Assembly (NCBI RefSeq): GCF_003609575.1 | Contig: NZ_MBTA01000025.1 | Coordinates: forward strand, 62,001 to 126,000 | DNA length: 64,000 bases | Source: Pelobium manganitolerans | GTDB lineage: Bacteria; Bacteroidota; Bacteroidia; Sphingobacteriales; Sphingobacteriaceae | Reading direction: 5' to 3' | Part shown: one piece after another, positions 18,219 through 26,769 of the stretch | Layout of the letters: each line of letters begins with the position of its first letter | Position numbering within the stretch: the stretch's first letter is position 1 | Made by a program: the position numbers and the translations under genes | The notes under the pieces: model-generated | The model's input: the letters and a program-made list of their open reading frames with translations, nothing else | What the model was told of the DNA's origin: nothing | Databases searched by the model: none

Positions 18219-19855
18219 TATAAATAATTCGCTAATCTTACGGCAAAAGCACCTAAAAAGAAAGTGGGGTTGGCATGGCCAGAGGTTGGAAAAACCGAAC
18301 TGCTGCATACATAAACATTATCTGTTCCGTAAAGCTTCAAATCTTTATTTACAACACCTTCTTCAGGGCTATCAGCAATTCTGGTAGTTCCTATCTGGTG
18401 GATACCGTCTTTAGAAACATTTTTCACCGCTTTAGAAAGTTCATCCTTCGGATACCAATAAACTACCTCTCCGCAGTTTATTTCTCTCAGGTATTTGTCA
18501 AGTTCATCATGGGCGGCAACTACAGATCTTATATCTGCATCTACCAAATCATAATGGATAATTAAAGTTTCTCCATCCTTATCCAGTTCCATCCGGTTTT
18601 GCTCAGCGGGCACTTGTTCTGCATGGAAATTGAGCGAATATTCGTTCATCGGATTATACAAAAACACCCCCGGCAGTTTCCTTTTCACTAGGTAACGCTG
18701 GTAAAATATACTTGCAGGGGTAATCACCGACATTGGCAAATCTTTCACAAAATTCCAGATGTGCTTTCCTACGGTTTTTGTTTCTCCTTTGGTAATAGAG
18801 TGCGCGATAGCAGGTGGTGCCAGCATATTTTTTAATACCGGAGTAATCATAGCCAAGTACATAAAAGACATAGCTCCATTTTTATGCTTATAATCATGAT
18901 AAAGCGGATTATCAATCCACATAATGGTGTTTAACAAATCCTTTTTAAGCATAAAATCTTGGGTAAAATGGAACCTGCGACGGATGTATGTCCCGTCGGG
19001 GTTGCGCAGATAGCCATAATCTGTTTTTTTAGGATCACCATAAAATTTTACGCTGGCGATTTTACCAAAAACGTGACCTTGGTAGTACTTACCCAAAGCA
19101 GGCGGCGTGAAACCTAAATTCTTAAACAGCTTGGTATTTCTTAACAGTATCCTAGTGCTTTCCTGCGCTCCGGCCGCTAGCACAAATTTTTCGGCCTCCA
19201 CATTACTTATTTCGCCGGTTTTAACGTTTCTTATGGTTAAAGACGATACTTTGCCGTTGGCGTCAGGTTCGGCAAAATCTCTAGCCTCATAACCTTCCAG
19301 CAAAGTTATGTTCTTACATTCTTCAAGCTCTTTCCGGTACCTGCTTCCAAAACGCGTAGGCATGCTCCAGCGTTCCAGCAAACTGTCTGTTACATCACCT
19401 TCTTTAAAATTCTCTGCTATCCTGCTCCCTGCAAATTGCGGAATCTTGTTAAGATTAAATACTGGTTCTCCGCACTCAAAATATCCGGCAGTGGCAGGCA
19501 CATGTTTTTTTACTTCTTCAAACAGGCTAACATCCCAAGTACACTCGCCGTTAATAACCGGCCGGTCTTTTAAAAAATCAATTTCATCGTACATTACGCA
19601 ACGGCCGCCCCAAGTTAAAGAAGTGCCGCCCAAGCCTTTATTCGTACATTCGTACGGGTCGTGGTGGTTTAATTTATTTTCAACAACAATAGAATCGTCT
19701 AAACTGTTTTTTACTTTTTGGCCCGGAAAACCATATTCAATCAACAAAACCGTTTTTTGCGGATTAACGCGTGCATACTCAAGCACGGTAATTATACCCG
19801 CCGGTCCGCTTCCTACTACGCAGAGGTCAAATTTTTTTCCTAAATCTTGGTTCAT
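18218..19855 (-). CDS. GMC-family FAD-dependent oxidoreductase
   Basis: A flavoenzyme of 545 residues that oxidises an alcohol group on a sugar or related substrate. The N-terminal FAD-binding motif is DLCVVGSGPAGIITVLEYA, followed by a GMC-like region GLGGTSLTWGGRC. The C-terminal domain has the family's substrate-side His in IHQIGTTRIADSP and the closing SGHANPTFFLGAFAVRLA. No signal peptide is seen, so it should act in the cytoplasm. It lies between the PssE-like gene (52 bases upstream) and the aldo/keto reductase (one-base TAATG overlap). GMC enzymes are uncommon in EPS loci; one possible role is reversible oxidation during sugar epimerisation, an inference only. Confidence 0.85.
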   Translation of the reverse strand: MNQDLGKKFDLCVVGSGPAGIITVLEYARVNPQKTVLLIEYGFPGQKVKNSLDDSIVVENKLNHHDPYECTNKGLGGTSLTWGGRCVMYDEIDFLKDRPVINGECTWDVSLFEEVKKHVPATAGYFECGEPVFNLNKIPQFAGSRIAENFKEGDVTDSLLERWSMPTRFGSRYRKELEECKNITLLEGYEARDFAEPDANGKVSSLTIRNVKTGEISNVEAEKFVLAAGAQESTRILLRNTKLFKNLGFTPPALGKYYQGHVFGKIASVKFYGDPKKTDYGYLRNPDGTYIRRRFHFTQDFMLKKDLLNTIMWIDNPLYHDYKHKNGAMSFMYLAMITPVLKNMLAPPAIAHSITKGETKTVGKHIWNFVKDLPMSVITPASIFYQRYLVKRKLPGVFLYNPMNEYSLNFHAEQVPAEQNRMELDKDGETLIIHYDLVDADIRSVVAAHDELDKYLREINCGEVVYWYPKDELSKAVKNVSKDGIHQIGTTRIADSPEEGVVNKDLKLYGTDNVYVCSSSVFPTSGHANPTFFLGAFAVRLANYL

Positions 19856-19907
19856 TTTGGTTTTTTTATTTTTTCGGCATATAAGCCGATAGCTTTAATA
19901 CAATAGG

Positions 19908-20387
19908 TTATAAGTTTTCGATGTAGTTGATGATAAAGCCCTCTAAATCTTTTTTAGTAGAAACAAAAGGCGAAGGCGTAAATTTTCGGGCTTGTGCAAG
20001 CAAATCTGCAAAATCATCATCCTCCCGCCAAGGGATTAAATAGTTATTTCTGGCAAATTCCTCCAATATATCTACCTGATGGTCATCCACATGTTCTTTA
20101 AACTTGTGCAAGCGGGCAATCGCAATTATCTTTTTGTTCATCCGGAAACCCCTTAAAATAGAACCTACGCCGGCATGGGTAACAATAATTTCTGCCCGTT
20201 GATAAAGTTCTTCCAATTCTGTGGGGTTAATAAATGACCTTATGGTTAACAGATTAGAGTGATAAGTGGTATGCCCCGCCTGGACAATGATTTCCTCATT
20301 AATTTTACCTTTTTTTAGCGCGTTTTCGATTGCAATTAAAGGACGGCTAAACTCTATTGAAAAAGTGCCCAAGAGTACTAAAATCAT
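19908..20387 (-). CDS. PssE/Alg13-like glycosyltransferase subunit (catalytic, C-terminal half)
   Basis: A 159-residue protein matching the C-terminal half of GT28-type enzymes (Alg13, PssE, EpsF). The nucleotide-sugar binding motif is present as EIIVTHAGVGSIL, followed by the helix RGFRMNKKIIAIARLH and KEHVDDHQ. It works only as a heterodimer with the PssD/Alg14-like partner, whose stop overlaps this start by one base as TAATG. The pair should transfer a sugar (often glucuronic acid or galactose) to the lipid-linked intermediate at the membrane. The start at 20387 is fixed by the overlap and by the MILVLLGTFSIEFSRP opening. Confidence 0.85.
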   Translation of the reverse strand: MILVLLGTFSIEFSRPLIAIENALKKGKINEEIIVQAGHTTYHSNLLTIRSFINPTELEELYQRAEIIVTHAGVGSILRGFRMNKKIIAIARLHKFKEHVDDHQVDILEEFARNNYLIPWREDDDFADLLAQARKFTPSPFVSTKKDLEGFIINYIENL

Positions 20388-20863
20388 TAAAATAAACCTC
20401 CTTTATAAATTGATTTCGGATAAAGTTTTTGCGCCGACTCCCATTGCACCAAAAATAAATCTGCAAAGGGATAAACCAAATTAGCTGTTTTTGCTTTGCT
20501 ATTTACCCTAGCGTACGATAAAATGTAAATTATTTTTATCCCCATCAGTTTGCCTAAAACACACATGGGGAAGGCGGTATGGCTTCCGGTGGTTAAGATT
20601 ACTTTAGGTTTAAACTTGATTAAAATCAAAAACGAAAGATAAAAGTTGACCAGGATATTCCAGATATACTTGTAGCCCCTGCCCATTACATCTGGACGAA
20701 TATATTTAACCTTGTATTTTTCTCGGAGTGCTTTAGTGGCCTCCAGCTTTTCGGTAACCAAAAGATATTCGTATTTATTCCTAATTTCTTGAAGTTGCAA
20801 TACTTCATCCAAATGGCCACCGGCCGAACTCACAATCAATACCTTTACATTTTTATCAACCAT
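20387..20863 (-). CDS. PssD/Alg14-like glycosyltransferase subunit (membrane, acceptor half)
   Basis: A 158-residue N-terminal half of a split GT28-type transferase. Features: VLIVSSAGGHLDEVLQL (the family's glycine-rich opening SxGGH), a hydrophobic membrane-binding helix near residues 69-82 (ILVNFYLSFLILI), and VILTTGSHTAFPMCVLGKL. It recruits the catalytic PssE/Alg13-like subunit to the membrane. It is first of a four-gene minus-strand block (PssD, PssE, GMC, aldo/keto reductase), facing away from the Gfo/Idh gene across the largest intergenic gap in the window. Confidence 0.86.
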   Translation of the reverse strand: MVDKNVKVLIVSSAGGHLDEVLQLQEIRNKYEYLLVTEKLEATKALREKYKVKYIRPDVMGRGYKYIWNILVNFYLSFLILIKFKPKVILTTGSHTAFPMCVLGKLMGIKIIYILSYARVNSKAKTANLVYPFADLFLVQWESAQKLYPKSIYKGGLF

Positions 20864-21190
20864 TTATCAATATTAGTAAATTATAAGTGCGTAATTACGT
20901 GCTACTGCCTATAATTTGTAGCAAAAACCTTGTTTGCTTTCCTAAGAGCCAACTAAATTACCTAAGCATCTTTAAAACATCATTACGTTATCTGCACAAT
21001 TTAGTTATATCGATTTATTAAAATTAAAAGAATTCGGCACAAACAGCTTTTACTTTAGCTTTAAAGAAACTACATTTAACGTCGTAAATATTCACAATTT
21101 TTATCGTACACCATAAACGAAACCGAAACAATTAAACAGTGAGTGGCGTACAAGTGCATTAAATTTGATTAAAATAAATACCTATAATTT
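20864..21190. other. 327-base divergent intergenic region of the EPS locus
   Basis: An AT-rich spacer between divergent transcription units, with no gene seen. It contains a plus-strand TAAATTTG at 21160-21167, matching the TAnnTTTG box, about 23 bases before the ATG at 21191; no TTTG lies 19 bases upstream, so the promoter call is weak. A 10-bp palindrome CGTAATTACG lies near 20890, close to the minus-strand start, and could be an operator. No convincing CAAAnnTA was found for the minus-strand block. Confidence 0.45.
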
Positions 21191-22201
21191 ATGATAAAAG
21201 TGGCATTGATAGGTGCTGGTAAAATGGGCATCTCTCACCTATCTATATTGGGTGCAAACCCAAATGTAGAAGTAGTAGGCGTGTGTGATACATCTAAAAT
21301 GGTTAACGATTTTTTAAACCGTTACGGAAAATTCAGCTGTTTTACAGATTACCAAAAAATGCTTGATGAGACCAAACCAGACGCCGTATTTGTGGCTGTG
21401 CCTACCAAGTTTCATTATGCAATAATTAAAGAATTATTAAACCGAAAACTGCATGTTTTTGCCGAAAAACCATTTTGCTTGACATCTGCCCAAGGCAAAG
21501 AACTGATAGATTTAGCTTTACACCAAGGCGTGGTTAACCAAGTAGGCTATCACAATAAATTTATTGGAACTTTTAAAGAGGTAAAACGGATAGTCGACAG
21601 CGGAGCGTTAGGGAAAATCCATCATTTTGTTGGCGAATCTTACGGTCCTGTGGTCACCAAACCGCAGCAATCTACCTGGCGATCGGACCCTACCGAAGGT
21701 GGCGGTTGCTTATTGGATTATGCCGCACACGTTATCGACCTGCTGATTGGCACTTTAGCGCCGGTATCGGTTGTAAAAGGCAGCGTGTTGGATTCTATTT
21801 ATTCTACCAGCGTTGAAGATGCAGTGTATTCTTTGTTAGAGCTTTCTAACAAGGTCAAAGGTGTGCTATCCGTTAATTGGAGTGATGAAACTTACAGAAA
21901 AATGTCGACCACCATCACCATTTTAGGCACCAAAGGAAAAATTATCTCTGATGCGAGCGAACTAAAAGTTTTTTTGAAAGACAGTAACGCGCTACCCGGA
22001 TATGATAAAGGTTGGAATGTTAAAAATATTACCGAGCTTACAGAGCCGGTAAACTTTAATTTAAGAGGAGAAGAATACACCAGCCAAGTAGATTATTTTA
22101 TCAATGCAGTAGCAGGGAAAGTACCTAACACCATCAACACATTTCAGAGCGCCTGGTATACAGATTGGGCAATTGAATTAATCAGAAATAATGCAAAATA
22201 A
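21191..22201 (+). CDS. Gfo/Idh/MocA-family NAD(P)-dependent oxidoreductase
   Basis: A cytoplasmic sugar or inositol dehydrogenase of 336 residues. The N-terminal Rossmann motif is VALIGAGKMGISHL, the family motif with the active Lys is FAEKPFC, and the C-terminal alpha/beta domain has GGGCLLDYAAHVIDLLIG with the catalytic Asp/His region. In EPS loci such enzymes usually oxidise a nucleotide sugar at C3 before amination or other editing. The next gene starts within 15 bases, so the two are likely one operon. Substrate is inferred only from context. Confidence 0.88.
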   Translation: MIKVALIGAGKMGISHLSILGANPNVEVVGVCDTSKMVNDFLNRYGKFSCFTDYQKMLDETKPDAVFVAVPTKFHYAIIKELLNRKLHVFAEKPFCLTSAQGKELIDLALHQGVVNQVGYHNKFIGTFKEVKRIVDSGALGKIHHFVGESYGPVVTKPQQSTWRSDPTEGGGCLLDYAAHVIDLLIGTLAPVSVVKGSVLDSIYSTSVEDAVYSLLELSNKVKGVLSVNWSDETYRKMSTTITILGTKGKIISDASELKVFLKDSNALPGYDKGWNVKNITELTEPVNFNLRGEEYTSQVDYFINAVAGKVPNTINTFQSAWYTDWAIELIRNNAK

Positions 22202-22205
22202 ACAT

Positions 22206-23078
22206 ATGGAAAGAGTAATATTTGGCGATAACCAGTTTTTTGCGGTAAACCATATCTCTGACGAGAAATCGCGGGCACAATCCATCAAATTCAAAGAGGA
22301 TAGCGCGATTATAAAAACTTTAGATGAAGCCCGGGCCGTGGGGATAAATACTTTTATGTGTACCACTCACGATAGGATTGTGAACATTTGCAACATTATC
22401 AGAAGCCAGCCCGAAAAGTATAAAGACTTTACCATTTACCCTTGCATGCCTTACGCCCATAAATACGCAAATGCGGTTACTGAGCTGGGCATAACAGGCA
22501 CTATAAAACAATATGTGCCGGGCAATTTCTTTGGCTCTATGTTTAAAGGCGGTGTGGCATTTTTGTCTAAAGATTATTTATCCATCATGGAATTGCTGGT
22601 AGATGCCGAGATGAAGATGTTTAAAAACATTAATACGCCGGTAATTTTTTTACAAAACGTAATTACAGATCTTTTGTTAGGCCTACGCGCCGATGAAGTA
22701 TTAATTGCTTTTTATCACTACGTAAAGAAAAAATACAATGCCGAAGCAGGCTTTATTACCATGAATATGCCTAAGCTATTGGATGTTTTGGAGAAAGGAG
22801 GCATAGAAAACCCGATTATTTGTGCGTCTATTAACAAAGCAGGCTTCAGGATGTCTGGCGGTAATGACGTTTACGAGGACGTTTTAAAAACCAGAAAACT
22901 GCGTGCAATAGCCATGCAGGTATTAGGCGGAGGCGCCATCCATCCTAAAGAAGCCATGGAATACGTTTGCGGTTTGCCTAATATAGAATCTATATTATTT
23001 GGTGCCTCATCAAAAGCGAATATAGAAAGCACTTACAATTACGTTCATGCGTTTGACCAACAAAAAATAAATGCGTAA
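22206..23078 (+). CDS. Aldo/keto-reductase-like TIM-barrel protein of unknown substrate
   Basis: A protein of about 290 residues whose pattern resembles divergent aldo/keto reductases: VIFGDNQFFAVNH at the start, TLDEARAVGINTFMCTTHDR, and a late IESILFGASSKANIESTYN that matches the usual C-terminal cofactor-binding segment (the G-x-S/R element). The canonical catalytic Tyr and Lys are not obvious, so it may not be a normal reductase. Two ATGs are possible: 22191, which overlaps the upstream stop by 11 bases, and 22206, four bases after it; the second is given. Coupling with the Gfo/Idh gene suggests a shared sugar-processing role. Confidence 0.6.
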   Translation: MERVIFGDNQFFAVNHISDEKSRAQSIKFKEDSAIIKTLDEARAVGINTFMCTTHDRIVNICNIIRSQPEKYKDFTIYPCMPYAHKYANAVTELGITGTIKQYVPGNFFGSMFKGGVAFLSKDYLSIMELLVDAEMKMFKNINTPVIFLQNVITDLLLGLRADEVLIAFYHYVKKKYNAEAGFITMNMPKLLDVLEKGGIENPIICASINKAGFRMSGGNDVYEDVLKTRKLRAIAMQVLGGGAIHPKEAMEYVCGLPNIESILFGASSKANIESTYNYVHAFDQQKINA

Positions 23079-23145
23079 TATTTGCTAACATTGCCGATAT
23101 AAACCTATTTACACCAGAAAACAGATAAGCACATATAGAAAGCTG

Positions 23146-24531
23146 ATGAACAGTAGATTCGATAATCTTTTCAGAATATTTTTTGCTTTTACCGATTTGG
23201 GATTTCTGTGCGTGCTACACCTAGTATTGCTCTTAAACTTCAACTTTTTAACTAATTCGGCAAATATCAGCCACGTGGTATTTTTCATCATGAACAATAT
23301 CTTTTGGCTCATTAGTTCGTATTTAACAGAAGTTTATATCAACGATAAGATACTCAACTTTAAAAAGTTTGCCCGCCGAACCAGCAGGGCATTTATCTTA
23401 TACTTACTGTTTTTATTGATATACCTTTACTTTTCTAGGTTTAGCTTTAACGCCCAATATCTAGTTATAAGTTTCGGTTCGTTTTTGGCATACCTCATCG
23501 TAAGCAGGATTTTATTTCTGCAGATTTCTAGGTACATAGCTAAAAAGAAACTGGCACTTAATAAAGTGATTATCCTTGGCAACAACGCCTTCGCAAAAGA
23601 TTTAGCCGTTAAACTTAAAAAAGCCAACCACAGTTTAACAATTTTAGGATGTTTCTCTGAAAAAGCACGTACAGAGAATGATGATAATTTTACCTACTTG
23701 GGCACCTTAGAAGACAGTATGCAATATGCAGTTGCAAACCAAGTTACCGAAATTTATTGCACTCTTTCGCCAGAGGTTTATCCAGATATTTACGATATAG
23801 CCCAGTATGCCGAAAACCTTTGTATGCGCTTTAGGTTTGTGCCCGATTTACACTATTTCGTAGACAGAGAGGTGCACGTAGATTATGTGAACAATATTCC
23901 GGTGCTTTCCTTACGCTCAGAACCTTTGGAAGATTTTGGCGTAAAGGTAAAAAAACGCGTGTTTGATATTGTTTTCAGCAGTTTGGTGGCGCTATTTTTG
24001 TTAAGTTGGCTGGTGCCGCTTATCGCTTTGTTAATTAAGCTGGATTCTAAAGGACCGGTGTTTTTTTTACAAGAACGCTCGGGCTTAAACAACAAACCTT
24101 TTAAGTGCATTAAATTTAGGAGCCTAAAAATAAATGATGAGGCCAACAGCAAACAGGTTACCCGTGGCGATAAGCGTATCACCAAATTAGGCAAGTTTCT
24201 GCGGAAATCAAGCATTGACGAGCTTCCGCAGTTTTTTAATGTGTTAAAAGGTGATATGTCTGTAGTTGGCCCGCGGCCGCACATGCTAAAACATACCGAA
24301 GAATATTCTTCAATTATCATGAAATACATGATCCGCCATTACCAAAAACCCGGCGTTACAGGCTATGCGCAGGTAAATGGTTTCCGCGGTGAAATTAAAA
24401 CCGAAGACCAGCTGATTAAAAGAATTGAATATGATGTATGGTATATCGAAAACTGGAGCATTTGGCTCGACTTAAAAATCATCATCAAAACCATTATCGT
24501 CACGTTAAAAGGCGACGAAAACGCATTTTGA
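23146..24531 (+). CDS. Undecaprenyl-phosphate sugar-1-phosphate transferase (WcaJ/PglC superfamily), EPS initiating enzyme
   Basis: A 461-residue polyprenyl glycosylphosphotransferase that starts each repeat unit by moving hexose-1-phosphate from a UDP-sugar to undecaprenyl phosphate. The N-terminal half has four to five hydrophobic helices, then a Rossmann-like domain (KVIILGNNAFAKDLAVKLK). The C-terminal catalytic domain begins KKRVFDIVFSSLVALF and contains the family motifs GPVFFLQERSGLNNKPF, KFRSLK, RKSSIDELPQFFNVLKGDMS and VGPRPHM, and ends with the usual YDVWYIENWSIWLDLKI. Its presence here makes the cluster self-sufficient for initiation. It probably transfers glucose- or galactose-1-phosphate. 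Confidence 0.92.
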   Translation: MNSRFDNLFRIFFAFTDLGFLCVLHLVLLLNFNFLTNSANISHVVFFIMNNIFWLISSYLTEVYINDKILNFKKFARRTSRAFILYLLFLLIYLYFSRFSFNAQYLVISFGSFLAYLIVSRILFLQISRYIAKKKLALNKVIILGNNAFAKDLAVKLKKANHSLTILGCFSEKARTENDDNFTYLGTLEDSMQYAVANQVTEIYCTLSPEVYPDIYDIAQYAENLCMRFRFVPDLHYFVDREVHVDYVNNIPVLSLRSEPLEDFGVKVKKRVFDIVFSSLVALFLLSWLVPLIALLIKLDSKGPVFFLQERSGLNNKPFKCIKFRSLKINDEANSKQVTRGDKRITKLGKFLRKSSIDELPQFFNVLKGDMSVVGPRPHMLKHTEEYSSIIMKYMIRHYQKPGVTGYAQVNGFRGEIKTEDQLIKRIEYDVWYIENWSIWLDLKIIIKTIIVTLKGDENAF

Positions 24532-24556
24532 CGGTTTCCGGTTTTGACTTTTAATT

Positions 24557-24564
24557 TAATTTTG
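24557..24564 (+). promoter_or_regulatory. Possible -7 box upstream of the mannose-6-phosphate isomerase gene
   Basis: TAATTTTG fits TAnnTTTG and lies 25 bases before the ATG at 24590. The nearest TTTG boxes are at the wrong distance, so only the -7 element is supported. Confidence 0.35.
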
Positions 24565-24589
24565 GCTTTTAACTTCTTACTTATTTAAT

Positions 24590-25564
24590 ATGCTCTATCC
24601 CTTAAAATTCAAAACCATTTTTAAAGATAAAATCTGGGGCGGCCACAAAATTAAAACCTACTTAGGTAAAGATTTTTCTCCCCTACCCAATTGTGGCGAA
24701 ACTTGGGAAATTTCTGGTGTAAAATCAGATGTTTCTGTAATAGCCAACGGCCCCTTAACCGGAACCACCTTAGCGCAACTGCTGAGCCAGGAAAAAGGAA
24801 ATTTACTCGGCAAAAAAAATTATGAGCGTTTTGGCAATGAGTTTCCTTTGTTGGTGAAATTTATTGATGCCAATGAAGATTTATCTATCCAAGTACATCC
24901 TAATGACGAGCTGGCCGCCAAACGCCACAATTCTAAAGGAAAAACCGAAATGTGGTACGTTATCCAGGCCGATACCGGATCTACTTTAATCTCGGGCTTT
25001 AACCAAGAGGTTGACAAAGAACTGTATCTCAAAAAATTTAACGCCGGCGAGTTAACCGATATTTTGAATGAAGAAGAGGTGCAAGCAGGTGACGTGTTTT
25101 TTTTGCCGGCGGGGCGGGTGCATACCATCGGCAAAGGCCTACTGATTGCCGAAATCCAGCAAACATCAGACATTACTTACCGTATTTATGATTTTGACCG
25201 CGTTGACGATAAAGGCAACAAACGCGAATTACATGTTGATGAAGCAATTGACGCCATTGATTACACGTTTTACGACAACTATAAATCAAAATACCAGCAA
25301 ACGCTAAATCAGCCGGTTGAAGTGGCAGACTGCCCGTATTTTACAACCAATATTTTAAATTATACACAAGAAACCAGCAGAGATTACAACAACTTAGATA
25401 GTTTTGTAATTCATGTTTGTGTGGAGGGTTCTTATATTTTAAAGTACGGAATTGAAGAGTTGCCGGTACAAATGGGCGATTGTATTTTAATTCCTGCCAG
25501 TACCAAACAAGTTTCTTTAAGCACCAACCAAGGATTTAAAATTTTAGAAAGTTATATCCGTTAG
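24590..25564 (+). CDS. manA: Mannose-6-phosphate isomerase, type I
   Basis: A cytoplasmic zinc enzyme interconverting fructose-6-phosphate and mannose-6-phosphate, feeding GDP-mannose for glycan synthesis. The 324-residue length is the short Bacillus/Bacteroidota class of type I enzyme. Zinc-ligand motifs are visible: SIQVHPNDE, KTEMWYVI and PAGRVHTIGKG. The N terminus KTIFKDKIWGGHKI is typical. It directly follows the initiating sugar transferase and precedes the CvpA-CAP gene by 48 bases. It may be an EPS-locus gene supplying a mannose-derived sugar or a general metabolic gene placed next to it. Confidence 0.92.
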   Translation: MLYPLKFKTIFKDKIWGGHKIKTYLGKDFSPLPNCGETWEISGVKSDVSVIANGPLTGTTLAQLLSQEKGNLLGKKNYERFGNEFPLLVKFIDANEDLSIQVHPNDELAAKRHNSKGKTEMWYVIQADTGSTLISGFNQEVDKELYLKKFNAGELTDILNEEEVQAGDVFFLPAGRVHTIGKGLLIAEIQQTSDITYRIYDFDRVDDKGNKRELHVDEAIDAIDYTFYDNYKSKYQQTLNQPVEVADCPYFTTNILNYTQETSRDYNNLDSFVIHVCVEGSYILKYGIEELPVQMGDCILIPASTKQVSLSTNQGFKILESYIR

Positions 25565-25612
25565 CATACACCGTTGAGCATATTTTGGAGTGTTTATTGC
25601 AACAGCCAAAAT

Positions 25613-26572
25613 ATGCTCAATTATGTAGATTTCATCCTCCTTTTTATTATCCTCGCGGGCGTTTTACACGGCTATCTTCGTGGTTTCATCCTCGGTTTTT
25701 TAGAGCTTTTTGCGCTTGCCGCCAGTATATTTTTAGCTTTCGCCGTATACCAGTACATAGGCGTTTGGCTATCGAGTTACTTTGTGATTTCCGAACGTTG
25801 GTTGCTCCCGCTCTCTTTTTTTATCGCCATTATCCTTGCGCGTTTATTCATCGGGATAGCGGTATATTTCGGCTTAAAATATTTACCTAAGCATTACCAC
25901 CATCAGCAACTAAACAAGTATTTAGGCTTAATTCCAGGAGCCATCCGCGGCATTTTTTATGCATCGCTGCTTTCCCTTATTTTTTTGTTTATGGAGCTTT
26001 GGCCCGGCTTAACCAAAGAAACACGCGCCAGCTACATCGCCAACACGCTAAGTCAACAAATTGAAACCTTAGATACCAAAATAGCATCCAATATTAGCGA
26101 GCAGGTAAAAAAAAGCATCAGTCGCTTAACGCTTGAGCCCGAGTCGGACGAGACGGTTTTGCTCCACTTCAAAGTAGAAAATCCGGTCCCAAATGAAAAA
26201 ATGGAAAACCACCTACTAGTTTTAGTTAATGAAGAGCGCCGGAAAGCTAATTTACCTCCGCTTGCGCGGGATACCGCATTGCGTACCGTTGCCCGGGAGC
26301 ATTCTCTGGATATGTTTAGAAAAGGCTATTTCTCGCACATCAGCTTAGATAATACCACGCCTTTTGACCGTATTAAAGCACACAACATTACATACTTCAC
26401 AGCGGGCGAAAATTTGGCTTTGGCGCAAACCGTGGAAATTGCGCATATGGGCTTAATGAACTCGCCGGGGCATCGGGCTAACATTTTAAACCCCAAATTT
26501 GGACGCGTAGGCATAGGGATTATGGACGGTGGAATTTACGGCATTATGGTGACACAAAATTTTAGAGATTAG
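25613..26572 (+). CDS. CvpA-like membrane domain fused to a CAP/SCP (PR-1) extracytoplasmic domain
   Basis: About 319 residues from the ATG at 25613, which starts directly at the membrane domain (MLNYVDFILLFI). Residues about 1-130 form a CvpA (colicin V production) type bundle of four hydrophobic helices with HGYLRGFILGFLELF. After a linker, a CAP domain starts near residue 200: NEERRKANLPPL, REHSLDMFRKGYFSHIS, then GENLALA and MNSPGHRANILNPKFGRVGIGI. The CAP His/Glu residues (FSH, GEN, GHR) are retained. The CAP part should face the periplasm. Function is unknown; CAP proteins bind lipids or act in envelope biology, and CvpA in E. coli contributes to envelope stress resistance. The fusion is unusual outside Bacteroidota. 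Confidence 0.85.
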   Translation: MLNYVDFILLFIILAGVLHGYLRGFILGFLELFALAASIFLAFAVYQYIGVWLSSYFVISERWLLPLSFFIAIILARLFIGIAVYFGLKYLPKHYHHQQLNKYLGLIPGAIRGIFYASLLSLIFLFMELWPGLTKETRASYIANTLSQQIETLDTKIASNISEQVKKSISRLTLEPESDETVLLHFKVENPVPNEKMENHLLVLVNEERRKANLPPLARDTALRTVAREHSLDMFRKGYFSHISLDNTTPFDRIKAHNITYFTAGENLALAQTVEIAHMGLMNSPGHRANILNPKFGRVGIGIMDGGIYGIMVTQNFRD

Positions 26573-26680
26573 CGGTTAGGCGTTAGTTGGTTAGGTGCTA
26601 GGTAGCTAGGTGTTTTTTGGTCGGGTGGTTAGGTATAGCGCGCGTCCTTGTTCTTTGCTCTTTATTCTTTGCACCTTAAT
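26573..26680. repeat. Degenerate GGTTAGGT-type and TTTGCTC-type intergenic repeats
   Basis: The first half holds several imperfect TTAGGT/CTAGGT units on the plus strand. The second half turns pyrimidine-rich with repeated TCTTTGC and TCTCATATCT units, which continue into the promoter at 26683-26713. No ORF is seen. It looks like a decaying low-complexity intergenic repeat. Confidence 0.55.
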
Positions 26681-26682
26681 CT

Positions 26683-26713
26683 TTTGTCTCATATCTCACG
26701 TCTCATATCTTTG
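26683..26713 (+). promoter_or_regulatory. Promoter of the patatin-like lipase gene
   Basis: TTTG at 26683-26686, exactly 19 bases, then TATCTTTG at 26706-26713. This is a full match to TTTG-N19-TAnnTTTG. The leader to the ATG at 26770 would be about 50 bases. Confidence 0.75.
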
Positions 26714-26769
26714 CTCCTCCTTACATCTTTCCTCCCATATTCCTCATTCTTTTTACTACATTTAATTTA

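Noticed and set aside
20864-21190. Small gene or riboswitch in the largest intergenic gap
   Set aside because: No convincing short frame with a start context and no recognisable structured RNA motif was seen.
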